In this document: one piece after another, positions 7,438 to 15,431 of the stretch
How positions within the stretch are numbered: the first letter of the stretch is position 1
Layout: each line of letters starts with the position of its first letter
DNA from: Ruminococcus sp.
Lineage (GTDB): Bacteria; Bacillota; Clostridia; Oscillospirales; Acutalibacteraceae
Length of the DNA: 44,585 nt
Reading direction: 5' to 3'
NCBI GenBank assembly: GCA_022510955.1
Contig: JAFLSM010000017.1
Location: 1-44,585 of the forward strand
Made by a program: the position numbers and the translations under genes
The notes under the pieces: model-generated
The model's database searches: none
What the model was told of the DNA's origin: nothing
What the model saw: only the letters and a program-made list of their open reading frames with translations

Positions 7438-8851
7438 TCTCATCCTCCTTTAAGTCAGCAATAGGAACATCAAACGAAATTACCGTTCCAACACCTACCT
7501 CACTGTCAATTTTAAGAGAAGAGCCGTGCAGTCTTGCAATTTCATTACACAGTGCAAGACCAATGCCTGCTCCACCCATACTGCGTGCCCTTGATTTGTC
7601 AACCATATAGAAAGGCTCTGTAATTTTTGCAAGTTCCTCCTTAGGTATACCTCTGCCGTAATCGCCTACACAAACAGCATATCTTTCACCCTGACAAGCA
7701 CCCTTTACAATTACCTTGCCACCCTGCTCTGACGCTTTGCAGGAGTTGTCAATAAGGTTATAAATCAGCGTTTTAAGCAGTGCAGGTTCGGCAATAATTG
7801 TTGCCTGTTCAAACTCAATTTCAAGTGTAATGTCGTATTTTTTCAGCAAAAACAAGACTGAACTTTTGGTATCGCTTTCAATAATCTTTGTATTAATCTC
7901 ACTGAACTCAACATCAGTATGCTTAAGCACCAACAGGTCAAGCAAATTTGCCGACAGCGATTCAAGCCTTTTTCCCTCTTTATATATATTGTCAGCACAT
8001 TTTCGACGCTTATCGGCGTCAAGTTCATATGATCTCATCATATCGGCATAGCCTATAACAGAGGTGAGCGGTGTTTTCAATTCATGGGTAAATGCCGATA
8101 CAAAGTCGTCTCTCCTCCGCACCTCTTCATTTAACTCGCCAATATATTTCTCAACAAAATCTGTCATTGTGTTAAAGCTGTTTGAAAGCTCATAAGTTTC
8201 TTTAGTTGAGGACGATTCAGCCCGTTTTTCAAAATTGCCGTCTGCAATCTCATTTGCAGTTTGCGTAAGCTTTACGAGCGGACGGGTTATCAGCCTTGAA
8301 AAAACCAAAAGCAAAAATGATGCACCAAATGCCACACACATCAAAATTATCTGATAAGTCCTAAAATAGTTATTACGATTTTCATAAACACCTGTAATGT
8401 CAGCAATACTCTGGATATAATAATCCTTGCCAAGTATATTTACAAGACTGACAACCTGCAAATATTTTCGTTCGTTATCACTTATAATTCTATAATTTCG
8501 CTCATTCTCCTTTACCTCATCTGCAAATTCGATACCACCAAGTGCAGTTACAATACTTTTGTCGCCGATTTCAACCTTGGTATCATCACTGCTCGACGTT
8601 AGCTGTTTAGTAGAATTTTTAATCGTATAATCAATATAGCTCGCATTATATCCGCTTGCCTGAGCATTGATATTCATTGAATAAAATGAAGCCGTTGCAT
8701 AGGCATTGCTCTGACAAACACTCTCAATTTTGGCATTAAGACTGCTTGTAAAAACAGAATTGACAAGTACAAATCCGCCTGCACCAAATGATATGATAAT
8801 AATTAAAAAAGACAATATAAATATTTTCCACGAGAATCTCACAGCTATCAC
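7421..8851 (-). CDS. Sensor histidine kinase (HAMP, HisKA, HATPase_c)
   Basis: 476 aa, a classic membrane sensor kinase. Span 1 is at about 10-32, an outer sensor region at about 33-165, and span 2 at about 166-185. A HAMP linker (about 185-240, starting SRLITRPLVKLTQ) follows. The HisKA domain has phospho-acceptor His about 256 (VSAFTHELKTPLTSV). The ATPase domain has an N box (NLIDNS, about 365-370), G1 (GDYGRGIP, about 396-403), an F box (EPFY) and G2 (GGAGIGLAL, about 426-434). It should autophosphorylate and pass phosphate to the regulator encoded 3 bp upstream. The start is a GTG at 8851 with a weak AGG; GTG at 8842 is an alternative. The ligand is unknown; the femX-like target proposed here would fit cell-envelope stress sensing. 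Confidence 0.95.
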   Translation of the reverse strand: MIAVRFSWKIFILSFLIIIISFGAGGFVLVNSVFTSSLNAKIESVCQSNAYATASFYSMNINAQASGYNASYIDYTIKNSTKQLTSSSDDTKVEIGDKSIVTALGGIEFADEVKENERNYRIISDNERKYLQVVSLVNILGKDYYIQSIADITGVYENRNNYFRTYQIILMCVAFGASFLLLVFSRLITRPLVKLTQTANEIADGNFEKRAESSSTKETYELSNSFNTMTDFVEKYIGELNEEVRRRDDFVSAFTHELKTPLTSVIGYADMMRSYELDADKRRKCADNIYKEGKRLESLSANLLDLLVLKHTDVEFSEINTKIIESDTKSSVLFLLKKYDITLEIEFEQATIIAEPALLKTLIYNLIDNSCKASEQGGKVIVKGACQGERYAVCVGDYGRGIPKEELAKITEPFYMVDKSRARSMGGAGIGLALCNEIARLHGSSLKIDSEVGVGTVISFDVPIADLKEDESVGEY

Positions 8852-8854
8852 AAC

Positions 8855-9511
8855 CTATTTATCAACAAATCTGTATCCAATCTTGAATACCGACTGAATT
8901 TTATCTTTAATATCAAGCTTTTTTCTCAACCTTTGAATATGCAAATCTACTGTTCTTGTGTCGCCCATATACTGCTCCTGCCACACTTTTTCATAAATCA
9001 TCTCACGGTACAGAGCAATGTTTTTGTTTCTCAAAAAAAGCAGTAATATTTCAAATTCCTTTATAGTCAAATCAACAGGCTCACCGCCCTTTGTCACAAG
9101 CATTGACTCGGTATCAACCTCAATGTCATCAAACGCAAAGTGCGTAATCGACTTGTTGTATCGTCGCAAAACCGCCTCAACCCTTGCTTGCAGTTCCGCA
9201 ACATCAAATGGCTTTGTAATGTAGTCATCTGCCCCAAGGTTAAGTCCCTTTACCCTATCCTTGACATCACTCTTTGCAGTAATGAAAATAACCGGAATAT
9301 CGTAATCTTTTATATATTCAATCAACTCAAATCCGTCAATTTTCGGCAGCATAACATCGAGCAAAATAATGTCATATCTTTTTTGCTCAATCATATCCGC
9401 CGCCATTTCTCCGTCAAATGCAGAATCGCACTTATACCCGACCTGTAACAATGCCATACTAATTAGAGTTGATATATTCTTTTCATCCTCAACAACAAGA
9501 ATTTGATTCAT
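8855..9511 (-). CDS. OmpR/PhoB-family response regulator
   Basis: 218 aa. The receiver domain (1-115) has the acidic pocket (VVEDE), phospho-acceptor Asp52 (ILLDVMLPKIDGF), the Thr of FITAK (about 78) and Lys100 (ITKPF). The C-terminal winged helix (about 120-216) includes LTIKEFEILLLFLRN and RTVDLHIQRLRKKL, marking the OmpR/PhoB type that binds direct repeats as a head-to-tail dimer. It is the first gene of the regulator-kinase-secreted protein operon. Three TTGTATCA-like boxes, 11 bp apart, lie in its own promoter (9598-9627) and again upstream of the femX-like gene, suggesting autoregulation and a wall-related target. Confidence 0.96.
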   Translation of the reverse strand: MNQILVVEDEKNISTLISMALLQVGYKCDSAFDGEMAADMIEQKRYDIILLDVMLPKIDGFELIEYIKDYDIPVIFITAKSDVKDRVKGLNLGADDYITKPFDVAELQARVEAVLRRYNKSITHFAFDDIEVDTESMLVTKGGEPVDLTIKEFEILLLFLRNKNIALYREMIYEKVWQEQYMGDTRTVDLHIQRLRKKLDIKDKIQSVFKIGYRFVDK

Positions 9512-9537
9512 TTTTAAAACCTCGAAAATCTACTTTT

Positions 9538-9661
9538 ATACTAATCGCCAATAGAAAAGATATCTGCTATTTTATTGAAGATTAGTATTAACTCATTTTA
9601 TATCATTATTGTATCATATTTGTATCAATATCAATACTAATCTTCTATTGGCGATTAGTAT
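9538..9661. repeat. Palindromic ATACTAATC repeats framing the two-component promoter
   Basis: A perfect 19-bp inverted repeat joins 9538-9556 to 9643-9661. Each arm belongs to a smaller palindrome: 9538-9588 and 9634-9661 both begin ATACTAATC and end GATTAGTAT. Related copies occur at 29108-29135 and 37874-37901. The regulator-binding boxes at 9598-9627 lie between the arms. This could be a 124-bp miniature inverted-repeat element or two copies of a short palindrome. Confidence 0.7.
9569..9627 (-). promoter_or_regulatory. Regulatory region of the two-component operon: three 11-bp-phased boxes
   Basis: TTATATCA (9598-9605), TTGTATCA (9609-9616) and TTGTATCA (9620-9627) repeat with an exact 11-bp period. 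A -10-like TAAAAT lies downstream on the minus strand (9569-9574). The same boxes precede the femX-like gene. Such phased direct repeats are typical OmpR-family binding sites, so autoregulation is likely. Confidence 0.6.
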
Positions 9662-9724
9662 AACGATACTTATTATATCAAAAAATATCAAATTGGTATA
9701 GCAAAATATTCACATCTTTTATCA

Positions 9725-9753
9725 TTGACAATACGGAACAAATGTTCTATAAT
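9725..9753 (+). promoter_or_regulatory. Consensus promoter of uvrA with a LexA/DinR SOS box in the spacer
   Basis: -35 TTGACA (9725-9730), a 17-bp spacer and -10 TATAAT (9748-9753) are both perfect. The spacer contains GAACAAATGTTC (9736-9747), which matches the Gram-positive SOS box core GAAC-N4-GTTC. LexA bound there would block the polymerase, giving DNA-damage induction. Confidence 0.88.
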
Positions 9754-9788
9754 CATATTAGAATATTATAATATTTCGGGTGATATTT

Positions 9789-12611
9789 ATGGCACATGAT
9801 AAAATTATTGTAAAAGGTGCAAAGGAGCATAACCTTAAAAATGTTGATGTGGAGATTCCACGCAACAAGCTTGTTGTTATTACCGGACTTTCAGGCTCGG
9901 GCAAAAGCTCTCTTGCCTTTGATACTATTTATGCAGAGGGTCAGCGTCGCTATGTTGAAAGCCTGTCATCTTACGCAAGAATGTTTTTGGGACAAATGGA
10001 CAAGCCAAATGTAGAAAGCATTGAGGGACTTTCACCTGCAATTTCAATAGACCAAAAAACAACCTCAAAAAATCCCCGTTCAACAGTCGGCACAGTAACC
10101 GAAATTTATGACTACCTTCGACTGCTGTACGCACGCATTGGCATTCCTCACTGTACAGTTTGCGGAAAAGAAATTGTTCAGCAATCGATTGACCAGATTG
10201 TTGACAAGATTATGTCGTATGATGAGGGTACAAAAATCCAGGTTATGTCGCCTGTTGTAAGAGGCAGAAAAGGCGAACACGCTAAGGTGCTTGACTCAGC
10301 AAGAAAATCGGGATATGTGCGAGTAAGAGTTGACGGAATCGTATATGATTTGTCAGAAAAAATTCCTATCGAGAAAAATAAAAAGCATAATATAGAGGTT
10401 GTAATTGACCGACTTGTTATTAAACCCGACATTATCTCTCGCCTTACCGACAGCATAGAAACCGCCTCAAAACTGTCTGGTGGCATTACTATGGTTAATT
10501 TTGTCGGCGGAGAGGATATTATTTTCTCACAAAAATATGCCTGTCCGGAACACGGTGTGAGCATTGATGACCTTACACCTCGTATGTTTTCGTTTAATAA
10601 TCCGTTTGGTGCCTGTCCAAAATGCACGGGCTTGGGTGTATTTTTAAAAATTGACGAGGCAAAGATAATTCCGGATAGTAATAAAAGCATTCGTCAGGGT
10701 GCAATAAAGGGAAGCGGTTGGGCTCTTGAAGGCAGTTCAATAGCACAAATGTATTTTGAAGCACTTGCAAAGCAGTACAATTTCTCACTTGACACACCGA
10801 TTAAGGATTTGCCAAATAACATAGTCAATATTATTTTGTACGGCACGGGTGATGAAAAGCTGAAAATCAACCGCAAGTCCGTGTATGGAAGCGGAAGTTA
10901 TGAGCAGACCTTTGAGGGCATTATCAATAACCTTGAAAGACGCTACCGTGATACAAGCAGTAATTGGATTAAGGATGAAATCCGTTCATATATGACAGAA
11001 ATACCCTGTGATGAATGTAAGGGTGAAAGACTGTCGGCAGAGAGCCTTGCAGTAACCGTTGGCGGAGTTAATATTGCCAATTTCTGCAAAATGTCCGTTG
11101 TGGATGCCATTAATTTTGTAAAGGGATTAACCCTGACAGAAAAAGAGCAGATTATCGGTGAAGAAATTATTAAAGAGGTAATTGAGCGACTGAACTTTTT
11201 GAAAAGCGTTGGCCTTGATTATCTTACGCTTTCACGCAGTTCCGGCACATTAAGCGGCGGTGAAAGTCAGCGTATTCGCCTTGCAACACAGATTGGCAGC
11301 TCGCTTATGGGTGTTCTGTATATTCTTGACGAGCCGAGCATAGGGCTTCATCAGCGTGACAACGAAAAGCTTCTCGGCACACTAAAACACCTGCGAGATC
11401 TCGGCAACACGGTAATTGTTGTTGAGCACGATGAGGACACAATGTATGCTGCCGACTGCATTGTTGATGTCGGTCCGGGCGCAGGCATTCACGGCGGTGA
11501 AATTATCTGCGTGGGCGATGTTGAAAAAATCAAGGCTTGCGAACATTCAATTACGGGACAATACTTAAGCGGAAAACGCTGTGTGCCTGTTCCTGAAAAT
11601 CGCAGAAAGGGCAACGGTAAATTCCTTGAAATTAAAGGTGCAAAGCAAAACAATCTCAAAAATATAAATGTAAAAATTCCGCTCGGCAAGTTTGTTTGCG
11701 TTACAGGCGTTTCAGGCTCAGGCAAAAGCTCACTTATTAATGAAATTTTGTATAAAACCCTTGCCCGTGAGCTGAATGGAGCAAAAACTGTTTCGGGCGA
11801 ACACAAGCAAATTAAAGGTATTGAGCATCTTGACAAGGTAATTGATATTAACCAAAGTCCAATCGGCAGAACGCCTCGTTCAAATCCTGCAACATATACA
11901 GGCGTATTTACGGATATTCGCACACTTTTTGCCGCAACGAACGATGCAAAAATGCGTGGCTATAATCCAGGCAGATTTTCATTTAATGTCAAAGGCGGTA
12001 GATGCGAATCCTGCCAGGGCGACGGCATTATAAAGATTGAAATGCACTTTTTGTCCGATGTTTATGTTCCTTGCGAGGTATGCAAAGGCAAAAGATACAA
12101 TAGAGAAACTCTTGAGGTTAAATACAAAGGTAAGTCGATTAACGATGTGCTTGAGATGACAGTTGAAGAGGCTCTTGAATTCTTTGCAAATCAGCCGAAA
12201 ATTTACCGCAAGCTAAAAACTCTGTTTGATGTCGGCTTGGGTTATGTGAAGCTTGGTCAGCCCGCAACACAACTTTCGGGCGGTGAGGCACAGCGAGTAA
12301 AGCTTGCGACAGAGCTGTCAAAACGCAGTACAGGCAAGACGATTTATATACTTGATGAGCCGACCACGGGCTTGCACATAGCTGATGTTCACAAGCTGAT
12401 TGATGAATTGCAGTTGCTTGTTGAAAGTGGCAACACCGTTGTGGTTATTGAGCATAACCTCGACTTAATCAAAACAGCTGACCACATCATTGACCTTGGA
12501 CCTGAGGGCGGCGATATGGGTGGCAAAATCGTGGCACAGGGCACTCCTGAACAGGTGGCAGAAGTAGAAGGCTCATTTACGGGTAAGTATTTAAAATCGC
12601 TTCTGTCATAG
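9789..12611 (+). CDS. uvrA: Excinuclease ABC subunit A
   Basis: 940 aa, normal UvrA length. It is the damage-scanning ATPase that loads UvrB in nucleotide excision repair. Both ABC halves are complete: Walker [10 protein letters not shown] (about 33-41) and GVSGSGKSS (about 640), signatures [12 protein letters not shown] and [12 protein letters not shown], and Walker [11 protein letters not shown] and [10 protein letters not shown]. Zinc modules are present; the second has four Cys (CESC...CEVC), while the first reads CPEH...CPKC, with His in place of one Cys. The start is the ATG at 9789 with GGGTGA just upstream; the frame also opens at GTG 9780, which is inside that RBS. It is driven by a consensus promoter with an SOS box and ends at a terminator at 12640. 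Confidence 0.98.
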   Translation: MAHDKIIVKGAKEHNLKNVDVEIPRNKLVVITGLSGSGKSSLAFDTIYAEGQRRYVESLSSYARMFLGQMDKPNVESIEGLSPAISIDQKTTSKNPRSTVGTVTEIYDYLRLLYARIGIPHCTVCGKEIVQQSIDQIVDKIMSYDEGTKIQVMSPVVRGRKGEHAKVLDSARKSGYVRVRVDGIVYDLSEKIPIEKNKKHNIEVVIDRLVIKPDIISRLTDSIETASKLSGGITMVNFVGGEDIIFSQKYACPEHGVSIDDLTPRMFSFNNPFGACPKCTGLGVFLKIDEAKIIPDSNKSIRQGAIKGSGWALEGSSIAQMYFEALAKQYNFSLDTPIKDLPNNIVNIILYGTGDEKLKINRKSVYGSGSYEQTFEGIINNLERRYRDTSSNWIKDEIRSYMTEIPCDECKGERLSAESLAVTVGGVNIANFCKMSVVDAINFVKGLTLTEKEQIIGEEIIKEVIERLNFLKSVGLDYLTLSRSSGTLSGGESQRIRLATQIGSSLMGVLYILDEPSIGLHQRDNEKLLGTLKHLRDLGNTVIVVEHDEDTMYAADCIVDVGPGAGIHGGEIICVGDVEKIKACEHSITGQYLSGKRCVPVPENRRKGNGKFLEIKGAKQNNLKNINVKIPLGKFVCVTGVSGSGKSSLINEILYKTLARELNGAKTVSGEHKQIKGIEHLDKVIDINQSPIGRTPRSNPATYTGVFTDIRTLFAATNDAKMRGYNPGRFSFNVKGGRCESCQGDGIIKIEMHFLSDVYVPCEVCKGKRYNRETLEVKYKGKSINDVLEMTVEEALEFFANQPKIYRKLKTLFDVGLGYVKLGQPATQLSGGEAQRVKLATELSKRSTGKTIYILDEPTTGLHIADVHKLIDELQLLVESGNTVVVIEHNLDLIKTADHIIDLGPEGGDMGGKIVAQGTPEQVAEVEGSFTGKYLKSLLS

Positions 12612-12639
12612 GAATATTATTAAACCTCTATAAAGATAC

Positions 12640-12690
12640 AATAAGGCAACATTGCACAAAGATAGTGTACAGTGTTGCCTTATTGTTTTT
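12640..12690 (+). terminator. Terminator of uvrA
   Basis: An 11-bp stem (ATAAGGCAACA, 12641-12651, with 12673-12683) has a partly paired loop and is followed by TGTTTTT. Confidence 0.8.
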
Positions 12691-12758
12691 AGTGAAATTC
12701 AATAAATATACAAATGAAATATTGTTCAAACACACATTAATAATTATTGTCACAATGA

Positions 12759-12787
12759 TTGATTTTTGTAAATATTTGTTATATAAT
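12759..12787 (+). promoter_or_regulatory. Promoter upstream of the membrane gene at 12992
   Basis: -35 TTGATT (12759-12764), a 17-bp spacer and perfect -10 TATAAT (12782-12787) lie on the plus strand, about 200 bp ahead of the gene. Confidence 0.5.
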
Positions 12788-12813
12788 AATTACAATCTAT
12801 AATTTCATCCTGA

Positions 12814-12900
12814 AAAGTTCAAGGTGAAACTCTTGTTTATGAGGATACAAATGAATCACTTCTTGGTGAATATCTTGCAGGAATGACTAAATTGGAATAA
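12814..12900 (+). pseudogene. Possible gene remnant (28 codons, no start)
   Basis: After a TGA at 12811, one frame reads 28 codons to TAA with protein-like composition (KVQGETLVYEDTNESLLGEY, then LAGMTKLE). It has no start codon or RBS. It may be the decayed 3' end of a lost gene. It is short enough to be chance, so confidence is low. The rest of the 12691-12991 gap is AT-rich, with one promoter and one hairpin. Confidence 0.3.
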
Positions 12901-12939
12901 GAACAGTATCAAGAGGTTTACAAGTATCAAAATATATAA

Positions 12940-12965
12940 CGGCAGGAAGAAATTCCTGCCGCTTT
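12940..12965 (+). terminator. Hairpin ahead of the 12992 gene (terminator or attenuator)
   Basis: A perfect 9-bp stem (CGGCAGGAA, 12940-12948, with 12953-12961) closes a GAAA tetraloop, followed by CTTTATA. The T-run is short, so termination may be partial. It lies between the promoter at 12759 and the gene at 12992. Confidence 0.5.
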
Positions 12966-12991
12966 ATAAAAATGAAAAACGGGGTGACAAT

Positions 12992-13696
12992 ATGAGAAAA
13001 ACCATATTAGTTTTAGGTTGTGCTTTATTTGCACTCGTCATTTTATTGCCGCTTGGGGTAATATTATCCGATTGTTTCGGATATACATTTAAACTCGCAA
13101 GTTATACTGCTTTTGCAGTTGTTACAGCATTATCAGCGGTGAGCACAGTGATCCTCTGTGTTATTATGAAGAAGCCTATCGAAAATAAAGTAGTCGAGGT
13201 TTTATTTGCTTTAACAGCTCCGTTTTCATTGATAAATGTTGTATTTTATTTATTTGAGTGCAGTACCGCATCAACTACGATAAGTATGTTTGTTTGTGTC
13301 TGTTGCTGCGCCTATTTAGCTATAAGACACGGAAAACCATTGGCATTAAAAATAACCACTTTAGTGTTATCTGCTTTAATGATTTTACCGATTGGTTTTT
13401 TCGGATTTATTGCACTTATATTCGGTAATTTCGGTCAAAATACAGTTGTTCAGTCTGTTGAATCACCAAATGGTATATATTATGCTGAAGTGATAGACAG
13501 CGATCAGGGCGCACTTGGCGGAGACACGCTTGTAGATGTTTATGAAAACAAAGGTATAGATACATTAATTTTCAAAATATCAAAAGAACCTCAGAGAATA
13601 TATCATGGTGATTGGGGTGAATTTTATGACATGGAGCTCTACTGGAAAGACGATTATTGCTTGGTCATAAATTCAGTTGAATATACAATAAAATAA
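12992..13696 (+). CDS. Small membrane protein, DUF5412-like C-terminal domain (tentative)
   Basis: 234 aa, with RBS GGGGTGA ahead of the ATG. About five hydrophobic segments fill residues 5-150 (for example 5-25, 34-58, 70-88, 92-108 and 117-147). A hydrophilic domain of about 85 residues follows, beginning VESPNGIYYAEVIDSDQGAL and ending in a WKDDYCLVIN strand before the last residues. That pattern (S-P-x-G-x-Y..., later an Asp/Trp strand with V-I-N) resembles the outer beta domain of DUF5412-type proteins; I rate the family as a guess. It stands alone between uvrA and the end of the dcw cluster. Function is unknown. Confidence 0.7.
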   Translation: MRKTILVLGCALFALVILLPLGVILSDCFGYTFKLASYTAFAVVTALSAVSTVILCVIMKKPIENKVVEVLFALTAPFSLINVVFYLFECSTASTTISMFVCVCCCAYLAIRHGKPLALKITTLVLSALMILPIGFFGFIALIFGNFGQNTVVQSVESPNGIYYAEVIDSDQGALGGDTLVDVYENKGIDTLIFKISKEPQRIYHGDWGEFYDMELYWKDDYCLVINSVEYTIK

Positions 13697-14095
13697 TGAA
13701 TATGGTTTGCCCTTTGTAATAGTCACGAACAATCAGAATATAGCGAAAATAGCTCATACATAAAAAAAGAACAACGGAAAAATACATAGGTTTATACTAA
13801 CAAAACACAAACAGGATACACCTGTTGATGTAAAATGGTTTATAGATATGATAATCTATCCACAGCGCAATTATTTATAAACAGAATTGTTTAAGCTTTA
13901 TCGAACTTAAATAATAAATGAGATACTTAAAGGAGCGGTTATGTACCGCTCCTTTAATTTGATAGAATTTTATTATCTTTATCCATAAATCGGAAGTAAA
14001 AAACAACCGATTGTCTGCACCTATCATAGTAGATAGCACTATATAAAAACACTCTTTAGTGCTCGACTGCAATGTTATGAGTAAATTCCTATAAA
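13697..14095. other. Gene-free stretch between the membrane gene and ftsZ terminator
   Basis: No credible gene was seen. It holds a 12-bp hairpin (13928-13939 with 13945-13956, weak T-run, a possible terminator for the plus-strand gene) and a degenerate intergenic repeat at 14028-14095 related to copies near alr and nfo. An open frame at 13875-14072 on the minus strand crosses the hairpin and the repeat and lacks an RBS. Confidence 0.6.
14028..14095 (-). repeat. Degenerate intergenic repeat, copy A
   Basis: Read on the minus strand it starts TATAGGAATTTA, continues with GCAGTCGAGCACTAAAG and ends in CTATCTACT. The order and spacing match the copy upstream of nfo (33209-33280) at roughly two of every three positions by eye, with gaps. 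Confidence 0.45.
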
Positions 14096-14126
14096 TAAAA
14101 AAGAGGCATGGAAAACCTTGCCTCTC
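14096..14126 (-). terminator. Terminator of ftsZ
   Basis: On the minus strand, stem AGAGGCA/TGCCTCT (14119-14125 with 14102-14108) is followed by TTTTTT, 20 bp after the ftsZ stop. Confidence 0.88.
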
Positions 14127-14146
14127 AATTTATTCATAATAAAATA

Positions 14147-15280
14147 TTACTTATTGAAGATTGACATAATGTCATAGAATGTATCGTCATCCTCATCTTC
14201 TGTTGTATCAACAATCTTAGTAGATTCTGATTTTTTCTCAGGAGCAAAAATTGATTCATTTGCAGATGAACGGCTGTTTGTATTTTTAGCAGCCTCAGCC
14301 ATTCTTGCGGCAGCTATCTGACCGTCAGCATTAAAACCTGTGGCAATAACTGTAACGCTCATTTCGTCGTCCATCTTTTCGTCAATAACAGCACCCCAGA
14401 TGATATTTGCATCATCAGAAACCTTGTCCTTAATCATTGTTGATGCAGCGTCGATATCATCAAGACTTACATCAGAAGATGCAGTGATGTTGATGATAAC
14501 ACCCTTTGCACCGTCGATTGAAGTTTCAAGAAGCGGGCTTGAGATAGCCTTATCAGCAGCAACAGTAGCCTTGTCCTTGCCTGTAGCAACGCCCATACCC
14601 ATATGTGCATAGCCTGCGTCCTTCATAACTGATGTAACATCGGCAAAGTCGAGGTTTACAAGACCTGGGAGAAGGATGAGGTCGGAAATACTCTGAACAC
14701 CCTGTCTTAAAACATCGTCAGCAATAGCAAATGCGTTCTGCAATGTAATGCTTGTGTCAGAAACATATTTTAATCTTTCGTTTGGAACAATAATGAGTGA
14801 ATCAACACAAGCTGCAAGCTCTGCAATACCCTGCTCTGCCTGTGTCATTCTTCTTTTACCCTCAAAAGCAAATGGCTTTGTAACAACGCCGACTGTGAGA
14901 ATGCCCATATCCTTAGCAATCTTTGCAACAACCGGAGCAGCACCAGTACCTGTGCCGCCACCCATACCGGCAGTAACAAATACCATATCTGTATCTTTAA
15001 GAAGGGCTGCAATCTCGTCCTTGCTTTCTTCAGCAGCATTTTGACCGATTGCAGGCATTGAACCTGCGCCCTTACCTCTTGTAAGCTTTTCACCAATCTG
15101 AATCTTTTGTGAAGCCTTTGAAAGTCTTAACACATGTTCATCAGTATTAACAGCAATGAACTCTACATTCTTAACATCCATTGCAACCATTCGGTTAACA
15201 GCGTTACCGCCGCCGCCACCGACACCTATTACTTTAATTCTCGGCATATATTCGCTTTCCAATTCCAATTCAAAAGCCAT
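14147..15280 (-). CDS. ftsZ: Cell division protein FtsZ
   Basis: 377 aa tubulin-like GTPase that forms the Z-ring at midcell. The GTP site is intact: [13 protein letters not shown] near residue 20, the signature [10 protein letters not shown] (about 107-116) and the T7 loop NLDFADV. After the core there is a short acidic linker with an EDEDDDTF stretch. The last residues read [10 protein letters not shown], whereas most bacteria end in a D-I-P-x-F-L/I-R type peptide that binds FtsA, SepF and ZipA-like partners. The match here is loose. RBS AAGGAGGA precedes the ATG. It is the last gene of the dcw cluster, 150 bp after ftsQ, with a probable promoter of its own (15354-15382) and a strong terminator. 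Confidence 0.98.
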   Translation of the reverse strand: MAFELELESEYMPRIKVIGVGGGGGNAVNRMVAMDVKNVEFIAVNTDEHVLRLSKASQKIQIGEKLTRGKGAGSMPAIGQNAAEESKDEIAALLKDTDMVFVTAGMGGGTGTGAAPVVAKIAKDMGILTVGVVTKPFAFEGKRRMTQAEQGIAELAACVDSLIIVPNERLKYVSDTSITLQNAFAIADDVLRQGVQSISDLILLPGLVNLDFADVTSVMKDAGYAHMGMGVATGKDKATVAADKAISSPLLETSIDGAKGVIINITASSDVSLDDIDAASTMIKDKVSDDANIIWGAVIDEKMDDEMSVTVIATGFNADGQIAAARMAEAAKNTNSRSSANESIFAPEKKSESTKIVDTTEDEDDDTFYDIMSIFNK

Positions 15281-15353
15281 TTTCTCGTCCTCCTTATTTT
15301 ATACAGGAAATTCAATAATAAATAATTTCGTGAAACACATAAATATTTATTAT

Positions 15354-15382
15354 ATAGTATCATACTTCCGCGAAAATATCAA
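15354..15382 (-). promoter_or_regulatory. Probable ftsZ promoter
   Basis: On the minus strand, -35 TTGATA (15377-15382), a 17-bp spacer and -10 TACTAT (15354-15359) lie in the 150-bp ftsQ-ftsZ gap. Confidence 0.45.
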
Positions 15383-15431
15383 TACTTTTATGTTGCTTTA
15401 TTAGTTTTTAAGTAAATAATAGCAAAAATTT

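Noticed and set aside
9925..12321. Several antisense open frames inside uvrA
   Set aside because: They are shadows of codon use in uvrA, without RBS or recognisable protein features.
13875..14072. 65-codon minus-strand open frame
   Set aside because: It crosses a hairpin and an intergenic repeat, has no RBS, and resembles no protein.
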